The notes beneath the pieces are model-generated. The model ran no database searches and had not been told where the DNA came from. It saw only the letters and a program-made list of their open reading frames with translations. The translations under genes and the position numbers were made by a program. A DNA stretch of 64,000 nt from Mucidula mucida (taxonomy: Eukaryota; Basidiomycota; Agaricomycetes; Agaricales; Physalacriaceae), in assembly GCA_015501055.1 (NCBI GenBank), contig JADNYV010000057.1, positions 124,001 through 188,000 of the forward strand, written 5' to 3'. Within the stretch, counting starts at the first letter, position 1. Every line of letters starts with the position of its first letter. This document shows positions 49,809 to 59,848 of this stretch, piece by piece.

Positions 49809-50359
49809 TTAGCACCGGCGACGGCACACTGGCTGACAGAAATATTGAGGCTGCGGCGGGGCCGCCGCCGCCGGGGGCGCGTTACGATTCACGCCGGCGT
49901 AGCCCATTGGTTGCACAGCGGCATTGTAGCACCGATCGCACATGTAGCCTCTCCCGCAGTTGGGGTCGCCGTTACGACAACCGCTGGGCTGAGGAGGCGG
50001 CTGAGGACGAGGGGGAGGGGGCGTCCAATGGTGCTGCTCCGGAGGAGGGGGCTGCCAGTAGTGGTGCTCCGGAGGAGGCCTCTTGTGGTGGTGGTGCTCG
50101 GGAGGTGGATGCCTCTTATGGTGGTGGTGTTTGGGAGAGGGGGGCCTCTTATGATGGTGGTGTTCGGGAGGGGGTTTCTTATGTTGGGGCTCGGGAGGAA
50201 CCTTCTTGTGGTGGGGCTCTGGGGGCGGCTTCTTATGGTGGGGCTCCGGAGGAGGCTTCTTCTTGGGAAGATATGTCTCTTGGAACGGGTCGTGATGACG
50301 GTCGGGCTATCCAAGAATCAATCAGAATGCAATAGTATGTTTCAGAAAGTACTAACCAT
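49809..50359 (-). CDS. His/Pro-rich tandem-repeat protein with Cys-rich C-terminus
   Basis: Minus-strand gene of about 166 residues. The coding part of exon 1 appears to be only the ATG (50357-50359), followed by a 50-nt GT-AG intron (50307-50356) and exon 2 (49809-50306). The protein begins MPDRHHDPFQETYLPKKK and has about eight imperfect repeats of the PPEPHHKK/PPEHHHHKR type, then PPPPEQHHWTPPPPRPQ. The C-terminus has eight cysteines, including CRNGDPNCGRGYMCDRC and YFCQPVCRRC, separated by an Ala/Pro stretch. A TATA-like box lies upstream. No signal peptide. The composition suggests metal binding or a disordered scaffold; I cannot name a family. Other frames here are open only because the DNA is repetitive. 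Confidence 0.6.
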
Positions 50360-50430
50360 GTTGTTGTCGATTATTTGATAGTAAGTGCTGTGAGAGGAGT
50401 GTTGTATTGAGTTGCGACTTGAACCTCACC

Positions 50431-50437
50431 TTATAAA
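50431..50437 (-). promoter_or_regulatory. TATA-like box of the His/Pro-rich gene
   Basis: On the minus strand this reads TTTATAA, about 75 bases before the ATG at 50359. Confidence 0.35.
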
Positions 50438-50439
50438 CA

Positions 50440-51088
50440 CCCCTGGGATGTACGGTAGTTTGCTGAAAGCGATGCTCGTTTCATTAACTGTTAGTCTCGG
50501 GGGAAAGGGTATCCGAAGCACCACGCTTCTATGTGTTTTCTCTCCGAGTCACTTGAGAGATGGTAATCAGCTATGCGCGCTCATGGCGTGGACTACGCCG
50601 CTAACTATGACAGCTAGAATGATGGTCCAAGGGTGTAAATTAACGAGTTCAAGCTTAGGACAAAATTAACGAGTCCAAGCTTAGGACAATAGCCTGGGTC
50701 GTTGGAATCCTTGCCATACTTTCCATGACCTACAAGTACGTTGGCGTCCATTCGCGTCCTCAAGTCGCAATATCTTTGCACCGCGACGACTTCAAGATGG
50801 CCTTTAGAACGGAGGCTTTTGCTGTTGGTGGGAAGTTGCATAGCTGTTCGGATTTTCACATCCATGGTGGAGCCGGTGTGAGGTTACAGCCTGTATTAAC
50901 ATTAGTTCTTGGAGAGGAGGCGTTGGCACGCCGCATCCTTGATCTAGGGTCGCGCTCGACACGCAGTGTTGCTCTTCATCACTGCTAGTTCACGCGCGGT
51001 GTTTTCATGATCCAAGGTGACTATCAGTACAAATTTATTAGAAGCTGCGGTAACAGGAGCTTCAGACAACGTAGATTCCATCAGTCAT
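50440..51088. other. Intergenic with a short tandem repeat
   Basis: No gene is supported. It includes the 26-base tandem repeat at 50637-50688. A weak minus-strand frame (50614-50865) has no recognisable family. Confidence 0.4.
50637..50688. repeat. 26-bp tandem repeat, two copies
   Basis: Two adjacent 26-base units containing CAAGCTTAGGACA, differing at one position (50637-50662 and 50663-50688). Confidence 0.9.
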
Positions 51089-52471
51089 CTACATTCTTGC
51101 CTTGTCTGCATTCTCGATCGCGACTAATGAGTCAATAGTGTCCAAAAAGCTCTCCTCAAAGCTCAAGAACTGCATCCCCAGCGTCTTCTCCGCGATGGCA
51201 GTGTCGACCCTAGCGAAAGGGCCCGGTTCGTCCTCAACACCTTCAAGAGATGGCAGACGCGACGCGAGCTCTGGGCGTTTTTGTTGCAGCAATTTGACAA
51301 TCTATCGTGATCAGCTATGGAACGGAGGAATTGATTTTTATGTACCAACCTGGTAAAATGTATAACTGCCACCGTTGAGAAGGACTCGTTGCCCAATGAC
51401 AGCATCATTCTTGAGAGCCAAAACGTGTGCCCGGGCAGCATCGCGAACGTCCACGAAGAGGGGTACACCGGTCTTTGGTACCTCTGTCGTCCCGCTGATC
51501 ACGAGTACCACATCTGGGACGTGCCATTGAGAGAGCCTCAGATGCGCTTGACTGTACGGGTGGGCCGGGCAGCATCGTCGCTGAACATGATGTTAACTCG
51601 AGAAACATTGGCTAACGATGAAGCTTACGATTAATGGCAGTGAGCTTTATTTCTGGATGCGCCTTGACAAAGTCCCACGCGGCTTTCTCCGCGAGTGTTT
51701 TGGACACTGCGTACGTCCCAAGACCAGGTAGATTTCCCGACAGCGCCATTTCATACGTTAAAGGGTTCCTACACCTGAGTCAGCGCAACATCAATCGAAG
51801 ATGGAAAACGACCAGACCAGTCAGTAGCTGTATACGTGTAGTCACGTATGAAACCTAGAGGAAATACGTGAACATGTGCTTAAGAAAAGATGTCGATGAG
51901 CAGTTCTCACCTCCTTTTGTTGGATCGTCAACGCCCGCAATACTGGCTGTAAGCACGATACGTGTAACTCCAGCTTTGTGCGCCGCCTTCATAACTTTGA
52001 GAGTCCCTTCAATAGCGGATCAAGAAGATCCTTTTTGGGATCTTTGACCACAGCCGCCACCGGTGACGCCACATGGATGATCGCGTCGACGCCTGCCGGA
52101 TACTCATGAGATACTGTAAGGCCTTGCACAATTGGAAAGAGTAGTGACCTTTCAAGGCCTCGGTATAGTCACCGGTGACGAGGTCGGGAACAACGACGGC
52201 ATCAAAGTTCGTCCCAGGCCAACGCTTCTTGACGTCGACAAGTTTGGCCGCGGATCGCACAGTTCTGTTGGCACATGTCAAATCGATTGAGGATTCAACG
52301 AGAAAATATATGTTTCTACCCGCGAACGGTCAAGCCAGCTTTCAACGCTTGATCAACCACATGGGTGGCGAGAAATCCGGTAACGCCGGTGATCTGGTAG
52401 TCGGACTCTGTCAGTGGCTTTATCGTGATTAATGCCCAAACACTCACAAGAACGAGCTGATAGGTAGACAT
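51089..52471 (-). pseudogene. NAD(P)-dependent reductase, extended SDR, with frameshifts
   Basis: Resembles dihydroflavonol-4-reductase/cinnamoyl-CoA-reductase-like extended SDRs. From the ATG at 52471: MSTYQLVL, intron, then ITGVTGFLATHVVDQALKAG (nucleotide-binding loop), GTVRSAAKLVDVKKRWPG, IHVASPVA, LKVMKAAHKAGVTRIVLTAS, TYAVSKTLAEKAAWDF (catalytic YxxxK) and LTAINPTMLPGPP. From about 51480 to 51570 the frame changes twice: SLNGTSQMWY reads in one frame and TTEVPKTGVPLFVDVRDAARAHVL in another. The last exon (PELASRLPSLEGVEDEPGPF...) is open to 51089. Catalytic and cofactor regions are intact, so it was functional until recently or the sequence contains errors. Confidence 0.65.
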
Positions 52472-52794
52472 GGTGTTTGAGTGAGGATTGTTCAAAAAAA
52501 GCGTCGCTTTATATCAGTATGCTCTACCTCGGCGATGACAAGTCGGTCTTCGGAGATATCTAGTAAGCCCTTTGCAATCGATTCTTCATTATCCGTTTGC
52601 TCAGTCTGTCAATGGTATTCGCGGCCACCCAATGCGCGTTGCCTTTCAAAGCGGTTGCGGAACTGTAGTTGGATTGGTCATTTTGAACTATGTCCAGGAA
52701 TACATATACCGGCGATCTGTAATACATCTGCTGTGAGTACGCCCCGCGGCCCGAACCTAGTAGTTGGGGTACAGATGATAGCTCGCCACTGGCG
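52472..52794. other. Intergenic with a coding-like trace
   Basis: On the minus strand around 52740-52560 a piece such as YVFLDIVQNDQSNYSSATAL reads openly but is bounded by stops. Possibly the remnant of a lost gene or an extra 3' exon of F-box 6. Not identified. Confidence 0.3.
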
Positions 52795-54390
52795 TCATGG
52801 TGCTAAGAGTTGCCGGTTTCCTGAACGAACATGCTTAGCCTTTAGTATTGAAAAAAAGTGTATAAGATTACCGTAAAAGATGCCCATGTCCAAGCCCTGC
52901 GCTCGCAATGTTTGCACACGCACGATATCTTGAGGATCGATATCCACGTCAGTCGTTCCCACCTTTAGTTGGAAGGACCTCAAAGAGCCCTTTCTAAATC
53001 TAGTTTCCAGCACACAGATCAGATTGTGACTGAAGGCTCTAGTGGGACGAAACTCGTGAATCGCGAGGGATATCTTCTCCACGAGGGGGAGAAAGCTGGA
53101 GATGGACAACAGCCCAAGAAAGGTATCAATGAAGATCGATTGGAACGATACGGCTTCAGCTATAAGTTCCACCAAGGAAGGCATTGTACGTAGCACGTTG
53201 TTCAGGCCCATAATCGTCGCGTCAGAGGTGATTCGAAACTTGACCAGCTTCGCGCATGTTCCCGAGCGATCGAAAAGGTCGCGCAAGACATCATCGTACC
53301 CCGATTGATAGTATACGCCAACCAGTTCGAGCTCACGGATAGCTGGTAGTGTGAGATACTGAATAAGGGCCACGTCCGAAACCAATCGATACAGACATGG
53401 AAAGGTCAGGTACTGAGATATCGGCGGGTTGCCTTGTGTATCAAGTACTTCTAGTACTTGGAGATTTGGGCAAGATTGAAGCAAGTCAATGATCTCATCG
53501 AAACTCCCCCATCCCATAAGCGACAACTCGCTCAATTGGTTATAGGGGAGGTTACTGAGGAGCGCGCCACTGCCTGGGCCACGTAACACAAGCGTCTTGA
53601 GCTTGGGCAGATCTCGAAAGGCAGGCCATTCGCCGTATTCCTCTCGGCTCATAATCAAGCGAAGAGTCTCGAGATTTCGAAGGTTGCCAGGATCTGCGTA
53701 GTATATCGGCGAATGGTGGGCGTAATCAACCGGAAGATTGAACTCCTGGAGCCTTTGAAGATGTCGAGGCGCGGAAAGAACACACCATAGGACATTCACG
53801 ATGACAAATTCGGGAGTAATCAAGGAAGTGGTGTTGGTATCAGCAAAAACGCGTAACGGGAGGCGTTGTGAGAGGGCTAGCATACATTCAAGGATGCCGG
53901 ACGCGGTATCTGACCTGGTAGTGAGTCTCCGAGGACCTGAACTGTCCAGTCTGAATGATGACCAGAGTTCGGGGGTAGACAAGGCAATTCTCCTCCAGCG
54001 CCGACACACCTTGCCAAGCGCCCATGGACCTCGTACGACGGATAGCGCGTCAAACGATTTCCCCACCGCAAAACGGAATATGACCTGAAGGATCTCCGTG
54101 GGTAGGCGCCGAGCAGGCGCAAGGACGCACGTATACGCCTTCTTGTCGTCAATAGCTCTTTTTTGATCGGCGTCGAGTTTAGCGATTGCTCCGTGGAACA
54201 AATGTACAACATCACGGATACCTTCCCGGAGGAGGTCGATGGTTTCAATCTGCTTGGCTATGCGCAAGTCGAGCTGCCGATTGAGGACAGTGACGTCCAG
54301 AGTCTCACGCTCGGATGGACATTCGTTTGACGACAAAAGGTGATTTAACGAGGGAAATTGAATGTCAGAATCTGGAACAGTAGTGAACAT
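52795..54390 (-). CDS. F-box/LRR-type protein (F-box 6)
   Basis: Single open frame of 531 residues beginning MFTTVPDSDIQFPSL. It lacks the CxxCG start of the other subfamily but has a coiled-coil (LDLRIAKQIETIDLLREGI), the F-box RLPTEILQVIFRFAVG with LGKVCRRWRRIALSTPELW, and leucine-rich repeats (LRNLETLRLIMSREE, LPKLKTLVLRG, NQLSELSLMGWGS, CPNLQVLEVLDTQG, LPAIRELELVG). The C-terminus could involve one intron near 52870; the last 30 residues are uncertain. Intact over its length, unlike the CxxCG subfamily members in the window. Confidence 0.75.
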   Translation of the reverse strand: MFTTVPDSDIQFPSLNHLLSSNECPSERETLDVTVLNRQLDLRIAKQIETIDLLREGIRDVVHLFHGAIAKLDADQKRAIDDKKAYTCVLAPARRLPTEILQVIFRFAVGKSFDALSVVRGPWALGKVCRRWRRIALSTPELWSSFRLDSSGPRRLTTRSDTASGILECMLALSQRLPLRVFADTNTTSLITPEFVIVNVLWCVLSAPRHLQRLQEFNLPVDYAHHSPIYYADPGNLRNLETLRLIMSREEYGEWPAFRDLPKLKTLVLRGPGSGALLSNLPYNQLSELSLMGWGSFDEIIDLLQSCPNLQVLEVLDTQGNPPISQYLTFPCLYRLVSDVALIQYLTLPAIRELELVGVYYQSGYDDVLRDLFDRSGTCAKLVKFRITSDATIMGLNNVLRTMPSLVELIAEAVSFQSIFIDTFLGLLSISSFLPLVEKISLAIHEFRPTRAFSHNLICVLETRFRKGSLRSFQLKVGTTDVDIDPQDIVRVQTLRAQGLDMGIFYGNLIHFFSILKAKHVRSGNRQLLAP

Positions 54391-55181
54391 CCTATGAGAT
54401 CACGATGACAGGCCCGAGTTCAAACCTTTCAGTTTATCATGCACTACTGCTTCTATCATGTCCGCAACACTGTCCAACAGTTGATCCATGACTGTCTACA
54501 ATACTTCATACACAGGTACGGTCAAGGGCGGGAGACTCACCTGTGACTATCAAATGCTCAGAATCAAGGGTAGTATGAGGCGCCCGAATTACCGAGCTAC
54601 AATGTCTGCTTGACGACAATAGTGTACTGACGAACGTTATACTACGAAGACGGATGAGGCAAGAGGCAGAAGGAGAATGATCGTGAGAACCTCTTGCCTC
54701 TTGCGCTCATCCACGACAGGAACAAAGAAGCAACGCGACGTACGATGTCCTCATCAAGTTGGTCGCGTTTGACGTTGCGCGCGTCGCCGAGCAAATCAGT
54801 AACAGGCCAACAGTTGAGATGATGTGTTGCTGATACGTGGATCCCCATCCCTTTGACGCGTATACAGAAACCCTTCCTTGGGCAGTGCACCTCGCCGTTC
54901 GTGGTCTGATTTCTCGTATGAAAAAAATCAACTTCACGACGACAACAATTCGAGCAGGACTCAACCGTATACGTGTTCTCGCCCATGCTGGGGGATAGAG
55001 CGCCTCACCAGGGAGGGTACACATCACCACCGCCTCTTTTTGATACGGGTGACGCTGCTCCGATGATCTATGATGGTCTCCGACCATCAGGACTGTCGCT
55101 CTCGATCCTCTTATTTGTACAACATCATGAACGAAGGATACGACATCTCCCATGCCGTGTTTTGAGGCCTGGTAGCCACTC
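54391..55181. other. Intergenic, no gene recognised
   Basis: About 790 bases between the divergent F-box 6 and the membrane glycoprotein gene. Overlapping open frames on both strands show no family features. Confidence 0.45.
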
Positions 55182-56664
55182 ATGTCGAATGCTGGTGTCG
55201 TTCTCCAGGTTGATGACGATGCGTTCAAATATGCTGGTACTTGGGCCACCGACACGCAGCCGCAGTTTTCTGGAGGAAGCTCGCAACTGGGTTCAGGTTC
55301 CTTCTCGTATACCTTCACCGGTGCGTTATATTTTCATTGCGCTTTTTTGATAATAACGCTCAAACTCATTAGGAAAGTCCATAGCGTTCACGGGTACTTC
55401 TCCTCCGGCAGGAATCACATCTGGCAACTTTTCTGTTACGATTGACGACACGACCTCTGACGCCCAATTCGATGTGTCGCTTCCTGTGCAATATGGACAG
55501 TGGTACCAATCTCCTGAACTGGATGACGGCGAGCATACCATCACAGTCAGCGATCTAGAACAAGTTGGGGTAGACTATGCTCTTGTCACAACGACGAGCC
55601 CTCAAGATCGCTCAGACGTTGTTGTCGACGACTCGGATTCGTCGATAACATATAGTGGGACTTGGAGCGAGAGTGCGGTTCTGCATAGTAACACGTCGCA
55701 GGTCCTACCCTCGTCATCTTTCGGGAGCGGCGTACAAGACGGACGGAGCGGGAACAGTTTATTCAGCTTTCCGTTCAATGGTATGTACTCACACCATATC
55801 GACTTGCACGTCTAATTCTGTTTTAGGTGCAGAAGTAACCATATATCTCGTATTACGGAGATCTGTGGTTGGCAGCCTCCGCGCTACTGTCGACGTCGAT
55901 GGTCAGACGCTTGACCGCATATCTATCTGGACAACTGCCTCTGGCGACGATCGACCCAACTTTCCCGTCTTCACCTCCCGCAGCCTTTCCTCTGGAGCAC
56001 ATGTCCTCACAGTGAACTTAACGGAGGTCAACGGTGACCAGATGTTTTCGTTGGACTACCTATCGTTTACGAATGTGACTCAAAGTCCGGACGGGCCCTC
56101 TGCTGCCACCATCGCTACAAAATCTGGTGGTGCCACTACCGGGACACGGACCTCCACTTCGCTACAAACGTCCTTTTCGACTGACAGTGCTGTGTCCGAT
56201 GGTCAAGGGGTCGAAACCCTGAACGTGGGCGCCATAGCGGGCGGTGTGATTGGTGGTCTTCTTGCCGTTGCTGCTATGATCTTTATCCTTTGGTGGTTTC
56301 GCCGGAGACGGCAGCGGGGTACGTGATCCCTTCTGTAACATTGCTTTCTCATTTACGCATTCTTGTAGAAGTCAACAAGTCACCGACGCTCGTTCCATAT
56401 CCTTCTCAGATCCAGACATCTCCATCGAGTTTTGGCTCTGATGCGCCCATGTTGTCGAGTGAATCGCCACGGGGTGGTCGGCGTAAAGCCCAGAAGGAAA
56501 AGGAATCAATGGCTCGGGTGCGACTAGAAGTTGAACGATTGAAGCTAGAGATGAGTGCTCTGGGAACCAGAAGTGGGTCGTCCTCACAGGTGGAGGCGCT
56601 GCAGAAGAAGATCGATGATCTGTCTGCGGAGAATTCACGTTTGCATAGGGCGCTTGCTACATGA
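55182..56664 (+). CDS. Single-pass membrane glycoprotein, paralogue
   Basis: Paralogue of the gene at 17135-18618, same architecture. MSNAGVVLQVDDDAFKYAGTW opens the first beta module (GSGSFSYTFTG, then KSIAFTGTSPPAG after an intron), QYGQWYQSPELDDGEHTITV links to a second module (VVDDSDSSITYSGTWSES, VTIYLVLRRSVVGSLRATVD, SLDYLSFTNV), followed by a Ser/Thr-rich stalk, a transmembrane helix (GAIAGGVIGGLLAVAAMIFILWW) with RRRRQRG, and a cytoplasmic tail with a coiled-coil (MARVRLEVERLKLEMSALG, LQKKIDDLSAENSRLHRAL). At least three introns; frame intact. No signal peptide at the chosen start. Role unknown, perhaps cell-wall sensing. Confidence 0.72.
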
Positions 56665-56951
56665 TCATCCGCCTGCATATGTATAGTTTACGGCTTTGGG
56701 ACTTTGGATGGTGATAGTATACTTACACGGACATGTTATATACAATATCAGTACAAGGATTAATATAGACAGGCAACACAGACTTTCGGGTGTACGTGAT
56801 GCTGCAGTTGACTTACTCGATGAATGTATTACACACTGTGATGGACGCCGGAAGTTGAAACTCAAAAGCTCTCAGCTATCCGCGACTCGAGACTCAAAAC
56901 TCGAATCTACATTTTTTCGTGCTACTCTGTTGCTACAGAAAAAGAGAAAAG

Positions 56952-57033
56952 TGACCACCGCAGGACTCGAACCTGCAACCTTTTGGTACGCAGGCAATCG
57001 AAGCCAAACGCGCTACCATTGCGCCAGGTAGCC
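56952..57033 (-). tRNA. tRNA-Arg(TCG), intron-containing
   Basis: Minus-strand cloverleaf: acceptor GGCTACC/GGTGGTC (seven pairs including two G-T), D arm GCGC-AATGGTA-GCGC, anticodon stem TTTGG/CCAAA, variable AGGTT, T arm GCAGG-TTCGAGT-CCTGC, discriminator A, then CTTTTC as a likely pol III stop. Seventeen bases lie between the anticodon stem halves: a 7-base loop with anticodon TCG plus a 10-base intron after position 37. Total 82 bases. Better paired than the copy at 37060. Confidence 0.85.
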
Positions 57034-57144
57034 ATGTCATTGTGCCCAGTACTAGACATCAGACGTCAGTTAGTCATTGACTATTACTGAACCCTTCCTC
57101 CGTCATCATCTTTAACCAGGGACTCTCATGTTGGACGTCCTTCG

Positions 57145-59535
57145 ATGAACTCTGCATTGGAGACACTCCTCCGAACTGTGGTATCCTCCAACTTGTTCCT
57201 GCAGCTATTCCCTTATATCGTTCTATTTGCATTTCCCGTACTTCTGGTTACCGCCACGACCTGCGTCCGACGCACCATTAACGCGCCGGCCATTTCCATG
57301 GGCTTGGATAGCCTGGGCTTTTCAGCGCCATGGACTTGGTTCTCCAACGGACGCGCCGACCCCCGACCGGTTCATAGTCATCATCATCACCAGTCGAACA
57401 GGGAGAGTAAAAAATTGAAGAAGGCAGTGGTAATAAAAAAAGGTGCAGTTATCCTCCGGTCATTTAGTTCTGGATATCTTACTTTCTGCGTAGAAGAGGA
57501 TGTGGGAGATGGATATTATCCTGGGCTTGTCAATATTTCCGGGACGTATTGCTTTATGAACTCGACAATCCAGGTATTTCCATGGGCTAGCAGCATTGGC
57601 CTTAAATGAACGCGTATTACAGGCATTATCTTCACTTTCCTATCTTCAACCGCAGGTAGACGCCGTGCATGCGAAAGCAGAGGCACTGGATGTACCGACC
57701 CCGGTCATCGACGTCCTTCAAGATCTCTTCCATCGTGCGTGAATTCACTTATGACCCATGTGCGTCTGACGATATGGCACAGAACTCAACACGCCCAAAT
57801 CTGTACCGTCCTCTATTAGACCCGTCGACCTCATTGGCGTTCTGTCATCCCCATCATCCGCCCGTTTCAATTCACTGTTCAACTCGCGCGAACACCAGGA
57901 TGCCCAGGAACTCTTCCAACTCGTCTCCGAATGCATCAAGAACGAAACTTTGGCTGTTGACAAGGAGGGTCTTCGGGACCGCGGTCTCAACGCGCTCTCG
58001 AAAGAGGGTGACACATCCAGAGACATTGGCAAAAGCGTGTTCGATGGTCTCACCGCCAATCGTCGGAGCTGTGTCATCTGCCAATACACCGAGGCTGTCA
58101 TGCACTTTGCGTTTGACAACTGGCAGCTGGCTGTTCCACGACTCGCGGCAAGCTGTACACTGGAGGATTGTCTTGAGGAATATACCCGACTCGAGGTTCT
58201 ACGGGATTGCATCTGTCGTAAATGTTCCATGCTCGCGACACTTCGACGATTATCCGACGAAGTTGCTGGCTTGACAGAAGCTACCCGGCCGGATGCAAAA
58301 CCGTCTTCATCCAAGAAACGCCGACTGAAGGAAGTGAAGCGAATGGAAGCCCGCGTCAAGGCCGCCTTGGACGAGGGAAGAATTGAAGAGGACATCAAGG
58401 ACGTACGGCTGGAGAAGGTGTTTAGTCAGTACTCGACGAAGCAAGCCATGATTGCCCGACCTCCCCAAGTCCTCGCTCTTCATCTCAATCGTTCCGTGCA
58501 TTATACACATTACGCCGCCAAAAACAACATTCGGTCATGTTCCCCGAAGTTCTCGACCTCACTCCCTTCACTACATCTGGCAGTCTATCTGTTGTCCCGA
58601 CATCATCTCTATCAACACCTTCGCCTCTTCCTCCTCGATCAAGCACGCCGACACCTGCCACCTACGATAACATCCACTCCCGCACCATCTATCGCCTAGC
58701 ATCCGTTGTATGTCATTACGGGCAGCACTCGTTTGGGCACTACGTTTGCTTTAGACGTAAGCCGCGGCAAGCAAACTCAGAAGACCGTTGGCGTCCTCCA
58801 AAGCTCATCATCAGAGAGCGTCCTGCTGTCAAGGAGGAGGACAAGGATTCTGGACCGGTGTTCTCTTTTGACTGGGAGGACACCGACGCAGCGGCCGGGC
58901 CCGGCACTGGACTTGGATGGCTACGAATATCTGACGCCAATGTGGAGGAGTGTGGCATTGAAAGCGTCTTGCGGGAAGGTTCTGGTGCTTTCATGTTATA
59001 CTATGAACGCGCCCTCGTCTCATTAGCCCCGCCCGCGCATCCGTATGCCGGCTCTAACGGGGTAGCAAACGGATACGCATACGGCGTAGGGATGACAAGC
59101 CCGGAGAGCTCAGAGGAGACTCTAAAGCCCGAGATGCTGATGAAGATGACGATGATGAATGGCAATTCAAGCATGGGGTCGCTGGTGAGCCGTGTCAGCA
59201 CGAATGGGTCGGTGAAGAGCGAGGGCGATGACAGCAAGAGCGTCTTGTCTGCGAGTCCTCCTGCAAATCTTGGCGCGAGGGTCGTGCGGAGCGTTGCCGC
59301 TGGACGTGGGCGGCGTAGCACGAGCGCGGCGTCATCGAATGGTCTGCGTGCAAAGTCTGCGTCTCCGCCGCTTTCGTCTGTGTCGATACCTATACCGAAT
59401 GGACACCGAGTGAAAGAGGAGGAGGAAGAGGACGATCCCATTCCTGCGTCACTATCATCGTCTGCGCCTGCGCTGTTGTTTCCGTCCCAACTCAGCTCTT
59501 CGGAGCCGCATAATCACAAACCAGAAGGAACATGA
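57145..59535 (+). pseudogene. Membrane-anchored ubiquitin-specific protease, one frameshift
   Basis: USP-family deubiquitinase with an N-terminal transmembrane segment (about residues 17-37, LFLQLFPYIVLFAFPVLLVT), resembling yeast Ubp1 or USP30/Ubp16-type enzymes. Exons 57145-57573, 57623-57734, 57783 onward. Cys box: GLVNISGTYCFMNSTIQALS (catalytic Cys present, flanking residues unusual). Later: HQDAQELFQLVSECI, zinc-finger-like CVICQYTEAV and CICRKC, a long charged insert, QVLALHLNRSVHYTHYAAKNN, and the His box CHYGQHSFGHYVCFRR, ending GIESVLREGSGAFMLYYERAL and a disordered tail. One base is missing near 58534, between AAKNNIR and MFPEVLDLTPF; no intron can repair it. Without correction the His box would be lost. 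Confidence 0.75.
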
Positions 59536-59848
59536 CAGTTGTTTCTCGTAATCATGTATTTATCGCAGACTTATTTACTTTTTTTGTTATCGTTTACATT
59601 AGGATCTGCACGTTTAGTCGTTTGTATCAATAAGCCCACTCAGAGTCGTTACCTTGCAATTAGCAGATTCTCTTCCCCACCCCAATATTAAATGTTGCGA
59701 ACTTCCATCGATCGATCTCCAAAGGTTTCCTTCCAACCACCATCATCGGCTGCGTCACTGAGCTCTCCGACGCGCCCACCGACGTCGCGCAATAGTACGA
59801 GAACTCTTGACATTCCCTAGGGCAACTAGGAATCTGCCTGCGTTCACG
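59536..59848. other. Intergenic with the shared F-box upstream block
   Basis: Contains (about 59722-59790) the conserved upstream block also found before F-box 2, its right-hand partner and F-box 5. Confidence 0.5.

Noticed and set aside
49907..50335. Plus-strand frame rich in GGA/SYGG repeats opposite the His/Pro gene
   Set aside because: It is the reverse-strand shadow of the CCNCCN repeats. The minus strand has a TATA box, a good intron and a Cys-rich tail.
54642..55318. Minus-strand frames overlapping the start of the second membrane glycoprotein
   Set aside because: Several overlapping frames, none with a domain or consistent splicing; they overlap a well-supported gene on the other strand.
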